From the NCBI RefSeq assembly GCF_014652615.1, contig NZ_BMZD01000004.1, positions 186,001 to 250,000 on the forward strand: 64,000 nt of DNA, read 5' to 3'. Shown here piece after piece: positions 1-7,790 of the stretch. Numbering within the stretch: the first letter of the stretch is position 1; every line of letters begins with the position of its first letter. The stretch is from Novosphingobium arvoryzae (GTDB lineage: Bacteria; Pseudomonadota; Alphaproteobacteria; Sphingomonadales; Sphingomonadaceae). The notes under the pieces are model-generated. The model worked only from the letters and a program-made list of their open reading frames with translations, had not been told where the DNA came from and made no database searches. Both the position numbers and the translations under genes were made by a program.

Positions 1-79
1 CAAGCCCGAGCCCTACAAGGGCAAGGGCATCAAGTACCGCGGCGAGTTCATCTTCCGCAAGGAAGGGAAGAAGAAGTAA
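1..79 (+). CDS. rplF: 50S ribosomal protein L6, C-terminal end (partial)
   Basis: The window opens inside this gene. The last 25 codons read in frame to a TAA and give a Lys/Gly-rich tail ([15 protein letters not shown] then FRKEGKKK) typical of the L6 C-terminus. L6 binds 23S rRNA near the sarcin-ricin loop. Its stop overlaps the start of rplR by one base (TAATG), so the two are translationally coupled, in the usual spc-operon order L6-L18-S5-L30. Only the end is visible; the call rests on this tail and on position. Confidence 0.9.
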   Translation, partial: KPEPYKGKGIKYRGEFIFRKEGKKK

Positions 80-429
80 TGGCCAAGCTGTCTCTTTTCG
101 AGCGCCGCCGTCGGCGCGTTCGCACCGCGCTCAAGGCGCGCGCTGGTGGCCGTCCGCGGCTTTCGGTGCACCGTTCGGGCCGTCACATCTATGCCCAGAT
201 CATCGACGACGCAGCTGGCCGTACGCTGGCTTCGGCTTCGACCCTGACCAAGGGCAGCAAGGGCCCCGGCGCCACGACCGAGGACGCTGCCAAGGTTGGC
301 GCGGCCCTGGCCGAGGCCGCCAAGAAGGCGGGCGTGACCGCTGTCGTGTTCGATCGCGGCGGCTTCCTGTTCCATGGCCGCGTTAAGGCGCTGGCTGACG
401 CTGCGCGTGAAGGCGGGCTGGAGTTCTGA
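79..429 (+). CDS. rplR: 50S ribosomal protein L18
   Basis: A 116-residue protein, the normal L18 length. It has the basic N-terminus ([12 protein letters not shown]), the central [18 protein letters not shown] segment and the C-terminal [25 protein letters not shown] block of the family. L18 binds 5S rRNA and brings it to the central protuberance of the large subunit. The gene starts on the last base of the rplF stop and ends in a TGATG overlap with rpsE, so it belongs to one tightly coupled transcript. Confidence 0.98.
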   Translation: MAKLSLFERRRRRVRTALKARAGGRPRLSVHRSGRHIYAQIIDDAAGRTLASASTLTKGSKGPGATTEDAAKVGAALAEAAKKAGVTAVVFDRGGFLFHGRVKALADAAREGGLEF

Positions 430-1157
430 TGATGGCAGACGAAACCAACATTGAAGCCGAAGGCGTCGTCGCCGATGTGGCTGCCGCTGCCCCTGAGGGT
501 GGCGAACGCGAAGGCGGCCGTGGTCGCGGTCGCGGCCGTGGTGGCAATGACCGTGGCGGTGAGCGTGGTGGCCGTGGCCGCCGTGACGACCGTCGTGGCC
601 GTGGCGGTGACGAGGAAGGTGGCGAGGAGCTGATCGAAAAGCTCGTGCACATCAACCGCGTTTCCAAGACCGTGAAGGGCGGTAAGCGCTTCGGGTTCGC
701 CGCTCTGGTCGTGGTCGGTGACGGCAAGGGCCGCGTTGGCTTCGGTCATGGCAAGGCGCGCGAAGTGCCGGAAGCCATCACCAAGGCAACCGCTTCTGCC
801 AAGAAGAAGATGGTTCGCGTGCCGCTCAAGGACGGTCGGACCCTGCATCACGACGGCAAGGGCCGCTTTGGTGCCGGTAAGGTCAACGTCCGTTCGGCTC
901 CGGCCGGGACCGGCATCATCGCCGGTGGTCCGATGCGCGCCGTGTTCGAAAGTCTGGGCGTCGCTGACGTGGTGACCAAGTCGGTCGGCACCAGCAACCC
1001 CTACAACATGATCCGCGCCACCTTTGACGCGCTGACCGACCAGACTTCGCCGAAGTCGGTTGCCCAGCGCCGTGGCAAGAAGGTCGCTGACCTTCTGGGT
1101 CGTGGCGGCGCCACCGCAGCGGAAGCCGAAGCTGCCGCTGACGCGATCACGGAGTAA
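429..1157 (+). CDS. rpsE: 30S ribosomal protein S5 with a Gly/Arg-rich N-terminal extension
   Basis: The S5 core starts near residue 68 ([16 protein letters not shown]) and continues through [20 protein letters not shown] and [13 protein letters not shown] to a C-terminal [15 protein letters not shown]5 contributes to decoding fidelity and 30S assembly. The protein has 242 residues, against about 166 in E. coli. The excess is mostly an N-terminal extension of about 56 residues: an acidic stretch, then an RGG-type low-complexity block at about residues 25-62 (repeated GRG, RGG and GGR). Two ATG codons lie in tandem at 429 and 432; either could be used. The start overlaps the rplR stop. Confidence 0.97.
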   Translation: MMADETNIEAEGVVADVAAAAPEGGEREGGRGRGRGRGGNDRGGERGGRGRRDDRRGRGGDEEGGEELIEKLVHINRVSKTVKGGKRFGFAALVVVGDGKGRVGFGHGKAREVPEAITKATASAKKKMVRVPLKDGRTLHHDGKGRFGAGKVNVRSAPAGTGIIAGGPMRAVFESLGVADVVTKSVGTSNPYNMIRATFDALTDQTSPKSVAQRRGKKVADLLGRGGATAAEAEAAADAITE

Positions 1158-1162
1158 GTCTC

Positions 1163-1339
1163 ATGGCGAAGATCAAGATCAAGCAGATCGGTTCGCCGAT
1201 CCGCCGGCCGGAAAGCCAGAAGAAGATCCTCATCGGCCTGGGCCTGGGCAAGATGAACCGCGTGGTGGAGTTGGAAGACACTGCCGAAGTGCGCGGCGCG
1301 ATTGCCAAGCTGCCGCACATGGTTGCCGTGATCGACTAA
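1163..1339 (+). CDS. rpmD: 50S ribosomal protein L30
   Basis: A 58-residue ORF starting ATG at 1163, five bases after the rpsE stop, and ending TAA at 1337-1339. The protein begins [20 protein letters not shown] and continues with [18 protein letters not shown] and the ending PHMVAVID, which is the L30 signature. L30 is a small large-subunit protein. In most bacteria rplO follows directly; here a terminator and two unrelated genes intervene. Confidence 0.97.
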   Translation: MAKIKIKQIGSPIRRPESQKKILIGLGLGKMNRVVELEDTAEVRGAIAKLPHMVAVID

Positions 1340-1364
1340 GCTTTCGGCCTCGGCTGAAAATGAA

Positions 1365-1393
1365 GGGGCTTCGGAGCGATCCGGAGCCCTTTT
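1365..1393 (+). terminator. Rho-independent terminator after rpmD
   Basis: GGGCTTCGG (1366-1374) pairs with CCGGAGCCC (1381-1389), with one G.T pair and a 6-base loop, and is followed at once by TTTTCC. It lies 26 bases after the rpmD stop. It would end or attenuate the upstream ribosomal transcript just before the inserted acyltransferase genes. Confidence 0.75.
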
Positions 1394-1435
1394 CCTTTGC
1401 CCAATGTTAACCATGCCGACATAGGCAGACAGGCA

Positions 1436-2566
1436 ATGCGTTTGTTGGGGGCCGACCGGGTGGAGCTGACGTCAGAACGTTTGAAACCAGCGGCGGCGCC
1501 CCGGTTGACGCTGATTGACGGATTGCGCGGCTTCGCGGCCGTGGCGGTGCTGTTTTACCATTACATGCACTTCGCCATGATCGGCACCGATCATGAACGC
1601 TATTTCGAGTACCTCGACTATCAGCCAGCCCGCGCTGCGTTCGCGATCCTGTATGATTGGGGGTTTTACGCCGTCCAGTTGTTCTGGATGATTTCCGGCT
1701 TCGTGTTTGCCGCCGTGTACTTCGGGAGAGAAGCGACCACGCGCGAATTCGTGGTGAACCGCTTTGCCCGGCTCTATCCGCTACATTTCCTGACTTTGCT
1801 GGTCGTTGCTGTGCTGCAGTTTGTCGCTTTGAGCCGCGTCGGGCACACGCTGTTGTACGACAATTACGATTGGTGGCACTTCTTCCTGCAGTTGTTCCTG
1901 GCTTCCGATTGGCTGGTTGGTTCCGGGCAATCGTTCAATGGCCCGATCTGGTCGGTGTCGGTTGAAGTCGTGGTCTACGCGCTGTTCTGGGCCGGGCGGG
2001 GTGCGCTGCGGACATTCGGGGCGGGAGGATTGCTGGCGGTCATCGCGCTGTGCCTGTTGGGCAATCTGTGGTCGGAGATTTCGCGCATTCCCAATTGCGC
2101 GTACTATTTCTTCATCGGGACCGCGTTGTTCCGCTTGCACGCATGCCTGGATGCACGGCCTCCGGCGTGGCGGTCAGTTACCGCGCTGGCTTTCGCCATT
2201 CTGGGCTGGGCCGCGCTGGAGCAGGGGAGTGGTGCGGCGCGGGAGATCGTTGCGATTCCCGCCCTGTCCAGTGCAGCCCTTTTAGTGCTGGCCGCGCTCG
2301 AGGGTCGGGCTCCGCATGGCGTTCGCCGCGCGAGTGGATGGCTGGGGGACTGCACTTATGGCATCTACCTGTGGCACGTGCCGATGCAGTTGGCGCTGAT
2401 GCTGGTGATCCTGCCCGATGGCCATCCGGCCGAGTTTACCGCGCAGGGCTGGTTTCTTCCGGTCTGGCTCTTGGCGGTGCTGATCGTTGCGCGGGTCAGT
2501 TTCGTGTGGTTCGAGCGGCCCATGCGGGAGCGTTTGCGCGCATGGGCAGAGCCGGGGCGCGGCTGA
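1436..2566 (+). CDS. Acyltransferase family 3 (OafA/YrhL-like) membrane protein
   Basis: A 376-residue polytopic membrane protein. It carries the family's opening motif TLIDGLRGFAAVAVLFYHYMH at about residues 30-50, including the conserved His, then some 10 hydrophobic segments, a WSVSVE motif, and a C-terminal FVWFERPMRERL basic end. Family members move acyl groups (often acetyl) from cytoplasmic donors onto extracytoplasmic sugars or lipids. The substrate cannot be read from sequence. I chose ATG 1436 (ACAGG five bases upstream) over the TTG at 1397, which lies against the terminator. Codon use is looser than in the flanking ribosomal genes (many TTG, GGG and CGG codons). The stop overlaps the next gene (TGATG). 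Confidence 0.85.
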   Translation: MRLLGADRVELTSERLKPAAAPRLTLIDGLRGFAAVAVLFYHYMHFAMIGTDHERYFEYLDYQPARAAFAILYDWGFYAVQLFWMISGFVFAAVYFGREATTREFVVNRFARLYPLHFLTLLVVAVLQFVALSRVGHTLLYDNYDWWHFFLQLFLASDWLVGSGQSFNGPIWSVSVEVVVYALFWAGRGALRTFGAGGLLAVIALCLLGNLWSEISRIPNCAYYFFIGTALFRLHACLDARPPAWRSVTALAFAILGWAALEQGSGAAREIVAIPALSSAALLVLAALEGRAPHGVRRASGWLGDCTYGIYLWHVPMQLALMLVILPDGHPAEFTAQGWFLPVWLLAVLIVARVSFVWFERPMRERLRAWAEPGRG

Positions 2567-3666
2567 TGGGCTGGTTGCGCCTGCTGCTCGCCGCGATCGT
2601 GCTGTTCGAGCATACCGGCGGACTGGGCGGATATGCGATGACCGGCGGGGCCATCGCCGTGCAGTGTTTCTTTATCATCTCCGGTTTCTACATGGGGCTG
2701 GTGCTCAACGAGCGCTATGATCGGCTGGCCTTGAACCGCGCGTTTTACGCCAATCGGCTCATTCGGATCTTCGCGATGTATTACCTGTTCCTGGCGTTGC
2801 ACCTGACTGTCTTCGCGCTGGTGGAGTGGCAAGGGGGCGATTCGCCGCTGGGCATCTACGGTGATGACCGGATCGGGTTGGGCGAGCGGATCGCGCTGGG
2901 CTTGCTGAACGTTACCGCGGTTGGGCAGGAGCTGCCGTTGTGGTTGCGGATCGAGAATGGCGGTCTGGTCTGGACGAACCAGTTTCTCGGCAGCGGGGCG
3001 GGAGAGGTCATCAACTACATGATGATCCCGATGGCCTGGTCGCTGAGCCTTGAGCTGACCTTCTATGCCCTGGCTCCGTTCATTGCGCGCCGACCGGCGA
3101 GGGTCATTGCCGTGGTCATGGCCGCGTCGCTGCTGTTGCGAGCACTCGCGGCCTGGGGTGGGCTGACGGGGGATCCGTGGAGCTATCGGTTCTTTCCGTT
3201 TGAGCTGGCGCTGTTTCTTGCCGGGGTGCTGTCCTACAAGGCGTGGGCGTCTGATCGGTTGCTGTGGCAGGGCAAGGCCGCGCGGCTGCTTGCGGTCGCC
3301 GTGCCCTTGGCGATCCTGACGTGGCCGAGGTGGGCGGCGGGTGTGCCGGAAGATTCGTTCTTCACTTTGCCGCGCCTGGCCTTGCTTGCGCTGATTGCGG
3401 TGGGGCTGCCGGCCATTCATGGCTGGAGCCAGCACTCGAGTACCGACCGGGCAGTGGGAGAGCTGTCGTTCCCGGTCTATCTTGGTCATCTGCTCGTCTT
3501 TGCGATGCTGGGCGTTCTGCCGGTGTTCAAGGACAACGCCGATCTGCTGACACTGGCCACATTGCTGGTAACCTGCGCTCTGGCGTGGGTCGTGGTGCGG
3601 TTTGTCGATGTGCGGATCGAAGCCGTGCGGCGCGGGATTGCGGCGCGTGCCGGGGCGGTGAGCTGA
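2566..3666 (+). CDS. Second acyltransferase family 3-like membrane protein
   Basis: A 366-residue polytopic membrane protein. It starts MGWLRLLLAAIVLFEHTGG, with a His in the position of the family's conserved His, then IAVQCFFIISGFYMGLVL, NRLIRIFAMYYLF, a WSLSLELTFYALAPF motif, and a late segment ELSFPVYLGHLLVF resembling the family's C-terminal half. ATG 2566 shares its A with the TGA of the preceding gene, so translation is coupled. The reading frame stays open for about 170 codons further upstream inside gene 1, but those codons show no family similarity. It is a divergent tandem partner of the gene at 1436-2566. The substrate is unknown, but surface polysaccharide or lipid modification is the family norm. 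Confidence 0.82.
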   Translation: MGWLRLLLAAIVLFEHTGGLGGYAMTGGAIAVQCFFIISGFYMGLVLNERYDRLALNRAFYANRLIRIFAMYYLFLALHLTVFALVEWQGGDSPLGIYGDDRIGLGERIALGLLNVTAVGQELPLWLRIENGGLVWTNQFLGSGAGEVINYMMIPMAWSLSLELTFYALAPFIARRPARVIAVVMAASLLLRALAAWGGLTGDPWSYRFFPFELALFLAGVLSYKAWASDRLLWQGKAARLLAVAVPLAILTWPRWAAGVPEDSFFTLPRLALLALIAVGLPAIHGWSQHSSTDRAVGELSFPVYLGHLLVFAMLGVLPVFKDNADLLTLATLLVTCALAWVVVRFVDVRIEAVRRGIAARAGAVS

Positions 3667-3684
3667 GCGGCAATGCAAAAAGGG

Positions 3685-3713
3685 GTGACAACCTTGCGGC
3701 CTTCGCCTAAGGG
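3685..3713 (+). promoter_or_regulatory. Predicted sigma-70-type promoter of rplO
   Basis: GTGACA (3685-3690), a 17-base spacer, then TAAGGG (3708-3713) followed by CGCCGCTCC. The rpsM promoter at 7194-7222 has the same spacing, the same TAAG-type -10 and a matching GCGCC-CTC discriminator. That similarity is the main support. It would restart ribosomal transcription downstream of the acyltransferase pair. Confidence 0.6.
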
Positions 3714-3757
3714 CGCCGCTCCTATCAGCGCGACAAAAGCGAAAGCGAGTGCAACTT

Positions 3758-4234
3758 ATGAAACTGAATGACATCCGTGACAATGCCGGTGCCCGCAAGG
3801 GCCGCATGCGCGTGGGCCGTGGTATCGGCTCCGGCAAGGGCAAGACCGCTGGCCGCGGCCAGAAGGGTGCGAAGGCGCGTTCGGGCGTTTCCGTGAATGG
3901 CTTCGAAGGCGGCCAGATGCCGCTGCACATGCGCATTCCGAAGCGCGGCTTCAACAACATCTTCGCCAAGGACTATGCCGAAGTGAACCTCGGCCTGATC
4001 CAGAAGGCGATCGAAGCGGGCAAGCTCGATGCCGGTTCGCCGATCGACCACGCGGCGCTGAAGGCTGCTGGCCTGGCGCGCGGCGGCAAGGACGGCGTGC
4101 GTCTGCTCGGCAAGGGCGAATTTTCGGTCAAGGCCAGCTTCGTGGTGGCCGGCGTGTCGAAGGGCGCGCGGGAAGCCGTGGAAAAGGCTGGCGGTTCGGT
4201 CGAAGTGCCGGCTGCCAAGGTCGCCGCAGAATAA
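3758..4234 (+). CDS. rplO: 50S ribosomal protein L15
   Basis: A 158-residue protein starting [22 protein letters not shown], the L15 N-terminus, followed by [20 protein letters not shown] and [18 protein letters not shown], both diagnostic. L15 is an early large-subunit assembly protein. ATG 3758 is chosen over an in-frame TTG three codons upstream because L15 proteins begin MKL. It is separated from rpmD by the two acyltransferase genes and seems to have its own promoter. A terminator-like hairpin follows before secY. Confidence 0.97.
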   Translation: MKLNDIRDNAGARKGRMRVGRGIGSGKGKTAGRGQKGAKARSGVSVNGFEGGQMPLHMRIPKRGFNNIFAKDYAEVNLGLIQKAIEAGKLDAGSPIDHAALKAAGLARGGKDGVRLLGKGEFSVKASFVVAGVSKGAREAVEKAGGSVEVPAAKVAAE

Positions 4235-4290
4235 TCCGGATGTCCCTCGTCAACACGGGGGATTCCGATCAATTCGCGCAAGCGTGAAAG

Positions 4291-4319
4291 AGAGTCTCCG
4301 CCCCGGCGGGGACTCTTTT
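4291..4319 (+). terminator. Rho-independent terminator between rplO and secY
   Basis: AGAGTCTCCGC (4291-4301) pairs with GCGGGGACTCT (4306-4316) through 11 pairs including one G.T, followed by a T run (4316-4319). It suggests partial termination after rplO, with secY read through or started separately. Confidence 0.75.
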
Positions 4320-4330
4320 GCACAAGGGGG

Positions 4331-4359
4331 TTCTTGCATCCCGGCGCGCGCACTATATG
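4331..4359 (+). promoter_or_regulatory. Weak candidate promoter upstream of secY
   Basis: TATATG at 4354-4359, followed by GGCGTCTCG, resembles a -10 with the C/T-containing discriminator seen at rplO and rpsM. At 17-base spacing the -35 is a poor TTCTTG; TTGCAT three bases further down gives a spacer of only 14. The position after a terminator is the main argument. Confidence 0.3.
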
Positions 4360-4426
4360 GGCGTCTCGATAACACACGCGGTTAGCAGGGTAACACACCC
4401 GCGCCCCAGCAAGGCTTAGACGGTCG

Positions 4427-5794
4427 ATGGCATCACGCGCCGACAATATCGCGAGCAACATGAGTCTCGCCAACTTCTCCAAGGCAACCGAACTGAAGAA
4501 CCGCATCTGGTTCACGATCGGTGCCCTGATCGTGTTCCGTTTCCTTAGCTTCGTGCCGCTTCCCGGCGTGAACCCGCTGGTTCTGGAGACGCTGTACGAT
4601 CAGACCCGTGGCGGGATCCTTGATCTGTTCAACACGTTCTCGGGCGGCAGCCTGGAACGTATGAGCCTGATCGCCCTGGGCGTCATGCCCTACATTACCG
4701 CGTCGATCGTGGTCCAGCTGGCCGCCGCACTCCACCCGGCGCTCGCCGCGCTGAAGAAAGAAGGCGAAAGTGGCCGCAAGAAGCTGAACCAGTACACCCG
4801 CTATGGCGCGGTGCTGCTGACGGCTGTGCAGGGCTGGTTCGTGGCTTCCGGCCTTGAAGCCTATGGTGCGTCGAGCGGGCTGCAGGCCGTGGTCAACCCC
4901 GGCCTGATGTTCAAGGTCGGCGCGGTCATCAGCCTGATCGGGGGCACGATGTTCCTGCTGTGGCTGGGCGAACAGATCACCAGCCGTGGCATTGGCAACG
5001 GCACGTCGCTGATCATCATGGCCGGGATCGTCGCGCAGATGCCGACGTTCATCGCCAACCTGTTCGAAGGCGGCCGCACCGGCGCCATCGGCGGCTTCAC
5101 CATCGCGGCGCTGGTCCTGATGCTGGTGATCATGGTGCTGATGATCTGCTTCATGGAGCGCGCGACCCGCCGCCTGCTGATTCAGTATCCCAAGCGTGCC
5201 AGCCAGAAGGGCATGATGCAGGCGGACCGCAGTCACCTGCCGCTGAAGCTCAACACGTCGGGCGTGATCCCCCCGATCTTCGCCAGCTCGCTGCTGCTGC
5301 TGCCGCTGACCATCAGCCAGTTTGCCGGGAATTCCGTTTCGCCCGATACGGCGATGGGGTCGTTCATCATCAACCTCAACCAGTACCTGGCGCACGGCAA
5401 GCCGCTGTACATGCTGCTCTATGCCATCGGGATCATCTTCTTCTGCTTCTTCTACACCGCGGTTGTCTTCAACCCGGAAGAAACGTCGGAGAACCTGAAG
5501 CGCAACGGCGGGTTCATTCCGGGCATCCGTCCCGGCAAGAACACGGCCAACTATCTGGACTATGTGCTCACCCGCATCACGGTGATTGGCGCGATCTATC
5601 TCACGATCGTCTGCGTCGTGCCGGAATACTGGATTGCGCAGACCGGCATCAACATGATGTTCCTGGGCGGGACGAGCCTGCTGATCGTGGTGAACGTCAC
5701 GGTCGACACGATCACGCAGATCCAGTCACACCTGCTGGCACACCAGTACGGCGATTTGATCAAGAAGGCGAAGCTGAAGGGCCGCATGCGCTGA
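4427..5794 (+). CDS. secY: Preprotein translocase subunit SecY
   Basis: A 455-residue integral membrane protein, with about 10 membrane segments as expected for SecY. Family features include the FVPLPGVNP start region, ALGVMPYITASIVVQL, GIGNGTSLIIMAGIVAQMP, the cytoplasmic AQKG-like QKGMMQADRSHLPLKLNTSGVIPPIFASS block, and NGGFIPGIRPG with a basic C-terminus (KKAKLKGRMR). SecY forms the protein-conducting channel with SecE and SecG. It lies between rplO and adk, as is standard. The initiation codon is ATG 4427. Confidence 0.98.
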   Translation: MASRADNIASNMSLANFSKATELKNRIWFTIGALIVFRFLSFVPLPGVNPLVLETLYDQTRGGILDLFNTFSGGSLERMSLIALGVMPYITASIVVQLAAALHPALAALKKEGESGRKKLNQYTRYGAVLLTAVQGWFVASGLEAYGASSGLQAVVNPGLMFKVGAVISLIGGTMFLLWLGEQITSRGIGNGTSLIIMAGIVAQMPTFIANLFEGGRTGAIGGFTIAALVLMLVIMVLMICFMERATRRLLIQYPKRASQKGMMQADRSHLPLKLNTSGVIPPIFASSLLLLPLTISQFAGNSVSPDTAMGSFIINLNQYLAHGKPLYMLLYAIGIIFFCFFYTAVVFNPEETSENLKRNGGFIPGIRPGKNTANYLDYVLTRITVIGAIYLTIVCVVPEYWIAQTGINMMFLGGTSLLIVVNVTVDTITQIQSHLLAHQYGDLIKKAKLKGRMR

Positions 5795-5834
5795 GGCGCA
5801 CTGCTGGACGCTGCAAACAGAGGGGACCGTCACA

Positions 5835-6482
5835 GTGAACATCATCCTGCTCGGACCGCCGGGAGCCGGCAAGGGCACCCAGGCCCAGCGACTGGTCGAA
5901 ACGCACGGCATGCGCCAGCTTTCGACCGGTGACATGCTGCGCGCGGCGGTCAAGGCCGGCACGCCGGTCGGCCTTCAGGCCAAGGCGGTGATGGAGCGCG
6001 GGGAGCTCGTCTCGGACGAGATCGTCTCGGCGCTGATCGGTGACGAACTCGATGCGATGGGCGCTGGTGTCGGCGCGATCTTCGACGGGTATCCGCGAAC
6101 GGCGGCCCAGGCTGAATCGCTGGATGCGATCCTGGCTTCGCGCGGGCGCAAGCTCGACCATGTGATCGAACTGGACGTTAACGAGGACGCCCTGGTTGAG
6201 CGCATCACCGGCCGCTTCACCTGCGCCAACTGCGGCAAGGGCTATCACGACAAGTTCGAACAGCCTCGCCAACTGGGTGTCTGCGACAAGTGCGGCAGCA
6301 CCGAATTCAAGCGCCGTCCCGACGACAACGAGGAAACGGTTCGCACCCGCATGGCCGAGTATCGGGCCAAGACCGCGCCGATCCTGCCGATCTACGATGC
6401 GCGCGGCATCGTTACCCGGGTCAACGGCATGGCCGAAATGGATCACGTGACGGCTGCGATCGAACGCGTTATCGCCGGGTAA
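5835..6482 (+). CDS. adk: Adenylate kinase with zinc-binding LID domain
   Basis: A 215-residue protein. The P-loop GPPGAGKGT is at residues 7-15, STGDMLR at 30-36, and FDGYPRT at 83-89. The LID domain has four cysteines, C130/C133 and C150/C153 (CANC...CDKC), which is the structural Zn2+ site of the long-type enzyme; E. coli Adk has none. It interconverts ATP + AMP and 2 ADP in the cytoplasm. The start is GTG 5835 with AGAGGGGA about 9 bases upstream. It follows secY by 40 bases, the usual order. Confidence 0.98.
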   Translation: MNIILLGPPGAGKGTQAQRLVETHGMRQLSTGDMLRAAVKAGTPVGLQAKAVMERGELVSDEIVSALIGDELDAMGAGVGAIFDGYPRTAAQAESLDAILASRGRKLDHVIELDVNEDALVERITGRFTCANCGKGYHDKFEQPRQLGVCDKCGSTEFKRRPDDNEETVRTRMAEYRAKTAPILPIYDARGIVTRVNGMAEMDHVTAAIERVIAG

Positions 6483-6484
6483 TT

Positions 6485-6506
6485 CCCTGCCGGTTCCGGC
6501 AGGGTT
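6485..6506 (+). terminator. Hairpin after adk
   Basis: CCCTGCCG (6485-6492) and CGGCAGGG (6497-6504) form a perfect 8-bp stem with a GTTC loop, beginning two bases after the adk stop. Only TTCC follows, so termination would be weak. Confidence 0.45.
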
Positions 6507-6526
6507 CCAACCTTGGGGGCTGGCAA

Positions 6527-7105
6527 ATGCGGAAACTCTCGATTGTTCTTGCGGCGTTGGCGCTGGGCGCCGTGCCCGCGCAGGCGGAAGTGAGCGGTCT
6601 GTCGGACAACGGGTTCGTCAGCCGGAACGAGGTTTCGGTTACGGCTGCGCCGCGTGAAGTCTGGCAGGAACTGGTCGCAGTGAACCGCTGGTGGTCGGGC
6701 GATCACACCTATTCGGGCGATGCCGCCAATCTCTACCTCGATCCCCAGGCGACCGGCTGTTTCTGCGAGAAGCTGCCGGTGCCCGAAGGTGCGCCATCCG
6801 GGCAGCGCATGGGCAGCATTGAGCATGCCCATATCGTCTATGCGGATCCCGTTCGCGGGGTGCTGAGGATGACCGGCGGTCTGGGGCCGCTTCAGGGTGA
6901 AGCCGTTCACGCAACCTTGACGATCACGCTCAAGCCGGGATCGGATGGTGGCACGACCGTGGTCTGGAACTACGTCGTCGGTGGTTACATGCGCATGAAG
7001 ATGGCCGACATCGCACCGGTGGTCGATCGCGTTCTGGGCGAACAGGTGCAGCGCCTCGGCGCCCGGTTCGCTGACGGCAAGGAAGCCGCGGCGCCGGTGA
7101 ACTGA
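6527..7105 (+). CDS. Exported SRPBCC (START-like) family protein
   Basis: A 192-residue protein with a clear signal peptide (MRKLSIVLAALALGAVPAQA, cleavage after about residue 20). The mature part has the SRPBCC opening SVTAAPREVWQELVAVNRWW. The middle (GCFCEKLPVPEGAPSG, VRGVLRMTGGLGPLQGEAVHATLTITL) and the end (GGTTVVWNYVVGGYMRMKM) fit the helix-grip fold used to bind hydrophobic ligands. Its substrate is unknown. The start is ATG 6527. It sits between adk and the rpsM promoter, so in many relatives adk and rpsM would be closer; its insertion here looks like neutral hitch-hiking. Confidence 0.75.
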   Translation: MRKLSIVLAALALGAVPAQAEVSGLSDNGFVSRNEVSVTAAPREVWQELVAVNRWWSGDHTYSGDAANLYLDPQATGCFCEKLPVPEGAPSGQRMGSIEHAHIVYADPVRGVLRMTGGLGPLQGEAVHATLTITLKPGSDGGTTVVWNYVVGGYMRMKMADIAPVVDRVLGEQVQRLGARFADGKEAAAPVN

Positions 7106-7193
7106 CGCTTGACCGCGCGGCGCCGAACTGTGGTTGACGGTCCGGGCAAGAAGGGCGGGGCAGGCCCTTGCTCCGCGCTGCATGTAGTCGGCG

Positions 7194-7222
7194 TTGACAC
7201 TGGTCGCGAATCGCCCTAAGCG
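7194..7222 (+). promoter_or_regulatory. Predicted promoter of the rpsM-rpsK-rpoA-rplQ operon
   Basis: A perfect -35 TTGACA (7194-7199), a 17-base spacer, and a -10 TAAGCG (7217-7222) followed by CGCCTCTC. The arrangement matches the predicted rplO promoter. It leaves a 5' leader of about 135 bases before rpsM, long enough for autogenous control, although I see no strong hairpin in it. Confidence 0.65.
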
Positions 7223-7363
7223 CGCCTCTCACTCGATAAAGGCGGGTCAGTCCGGCAAGCGTCAGCAATCGTGCGCGCCAACCGGGCTTTTTGCCGTTTA
7301 ATCGCAGTGAAGCGTTGAGATAGGGGCGGCGTCCGTCGTTCCCTGTGGAGCATGGAGAACTAA

Positions 7364-7732
7364 GTGGCTCGTATTGCCGGGGTAAACATCCCCACCAACA
7401 AGCGCGTTATCATCGCGCTCACCTATATTCACGGTATTGGCGCGCACAAGGCGAAGCAGATCGCCGACAAGCTGGGTATCGATCACACCCGCCGGGTGCA
7501 GGATCTGTCGGACCAGGAAGTGCTGCACATCCGCGAAACGATCGATGCCGATCACACCGTTGAGGGTGACCTGCGTCGTGAAACCGCGATGAACATCAAG
7601 CGCCTGATGGACCTGGCCTGCTATCGCGGCCTGCGTCACCGCAAGGGCCTGCCGGTCCGCGGTCAGCGCACTCACACGAACGCCCGTACCCGCAAGGGCA
7701 AGGCCAAGCCCATCGCTGGCAAGAAGAAGTAA
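7364..7732 (+). CDS. rpsM: 30S ribosomal protein S13
   Basis: A 122-residue protein beginning [26 protein letters not shown], then the helix-two-turn-helix region and the C-terminal [21 protein letters not shown] and [12 protein letters not shown] tail that contacts tRNA. This is S13 at standard length. Initiation is GTG 7364, preceded by a GGAG-containing ribosome site. It heads the alpha-operon part of the cluster; rpmJ and infA, found here in some bacteria, are absent as usual in alphaproteobacteria. Confidence 0.98.
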   Translation: MARIAGVNIPTNKRVIIALTYIHGIGAHKAKQIADKLGIDHTRRVQDLSDQEVLHIRETIDADHTVEGDLRRETAMNIKRLMDLACYRGLRHRKGLPVRGQRTHTNARTRKGKAKPIAGKKK

Positions 7733-7734
7733 GT

Positions 7735-7753
7735 TTCAGTCTGTCTGACTGAA
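7735..7753 (+). other. Short intergenic hairpin rpsM-rpsK
   Basis: TTCAGTC (7735-7741) pairs with GACTGAA (7747-7753) around a 5-base loop. There is no T run, so it is more likely an mRNA-processing or stabilising element than a terminator, if it has a role. Confidence 0.35.
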
Positions 7754-7790
7754 TGCTTTCCCTTCTCCCGATACCTGACAGGAATTCCAT

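Noticed and set aside
1397..1435. TTG start for the first acyltransferase
   Set aside because: It lies four bases after the T run of the rpmD terminator and has no ribosome site; ATG 1436 has one and keeps the family motif.
2050..2565. Possible N-terminal extension of the second acyltransferase to 538 residues
   Set aside because: The extra codons lie in a shifted frame of the first acyltransferase, show no membrane segments or family similarity, and ATG 2566 gives a proper coupled start.
2365..3969. Minus-strand open frame of 534 codons opposite the second acyltransferase and rplO
   Set aside because: It runs across a promoter and into rplO, has an Arg/Gln/Pro-rich composition typical of shadows, and shows no recognisable domain.
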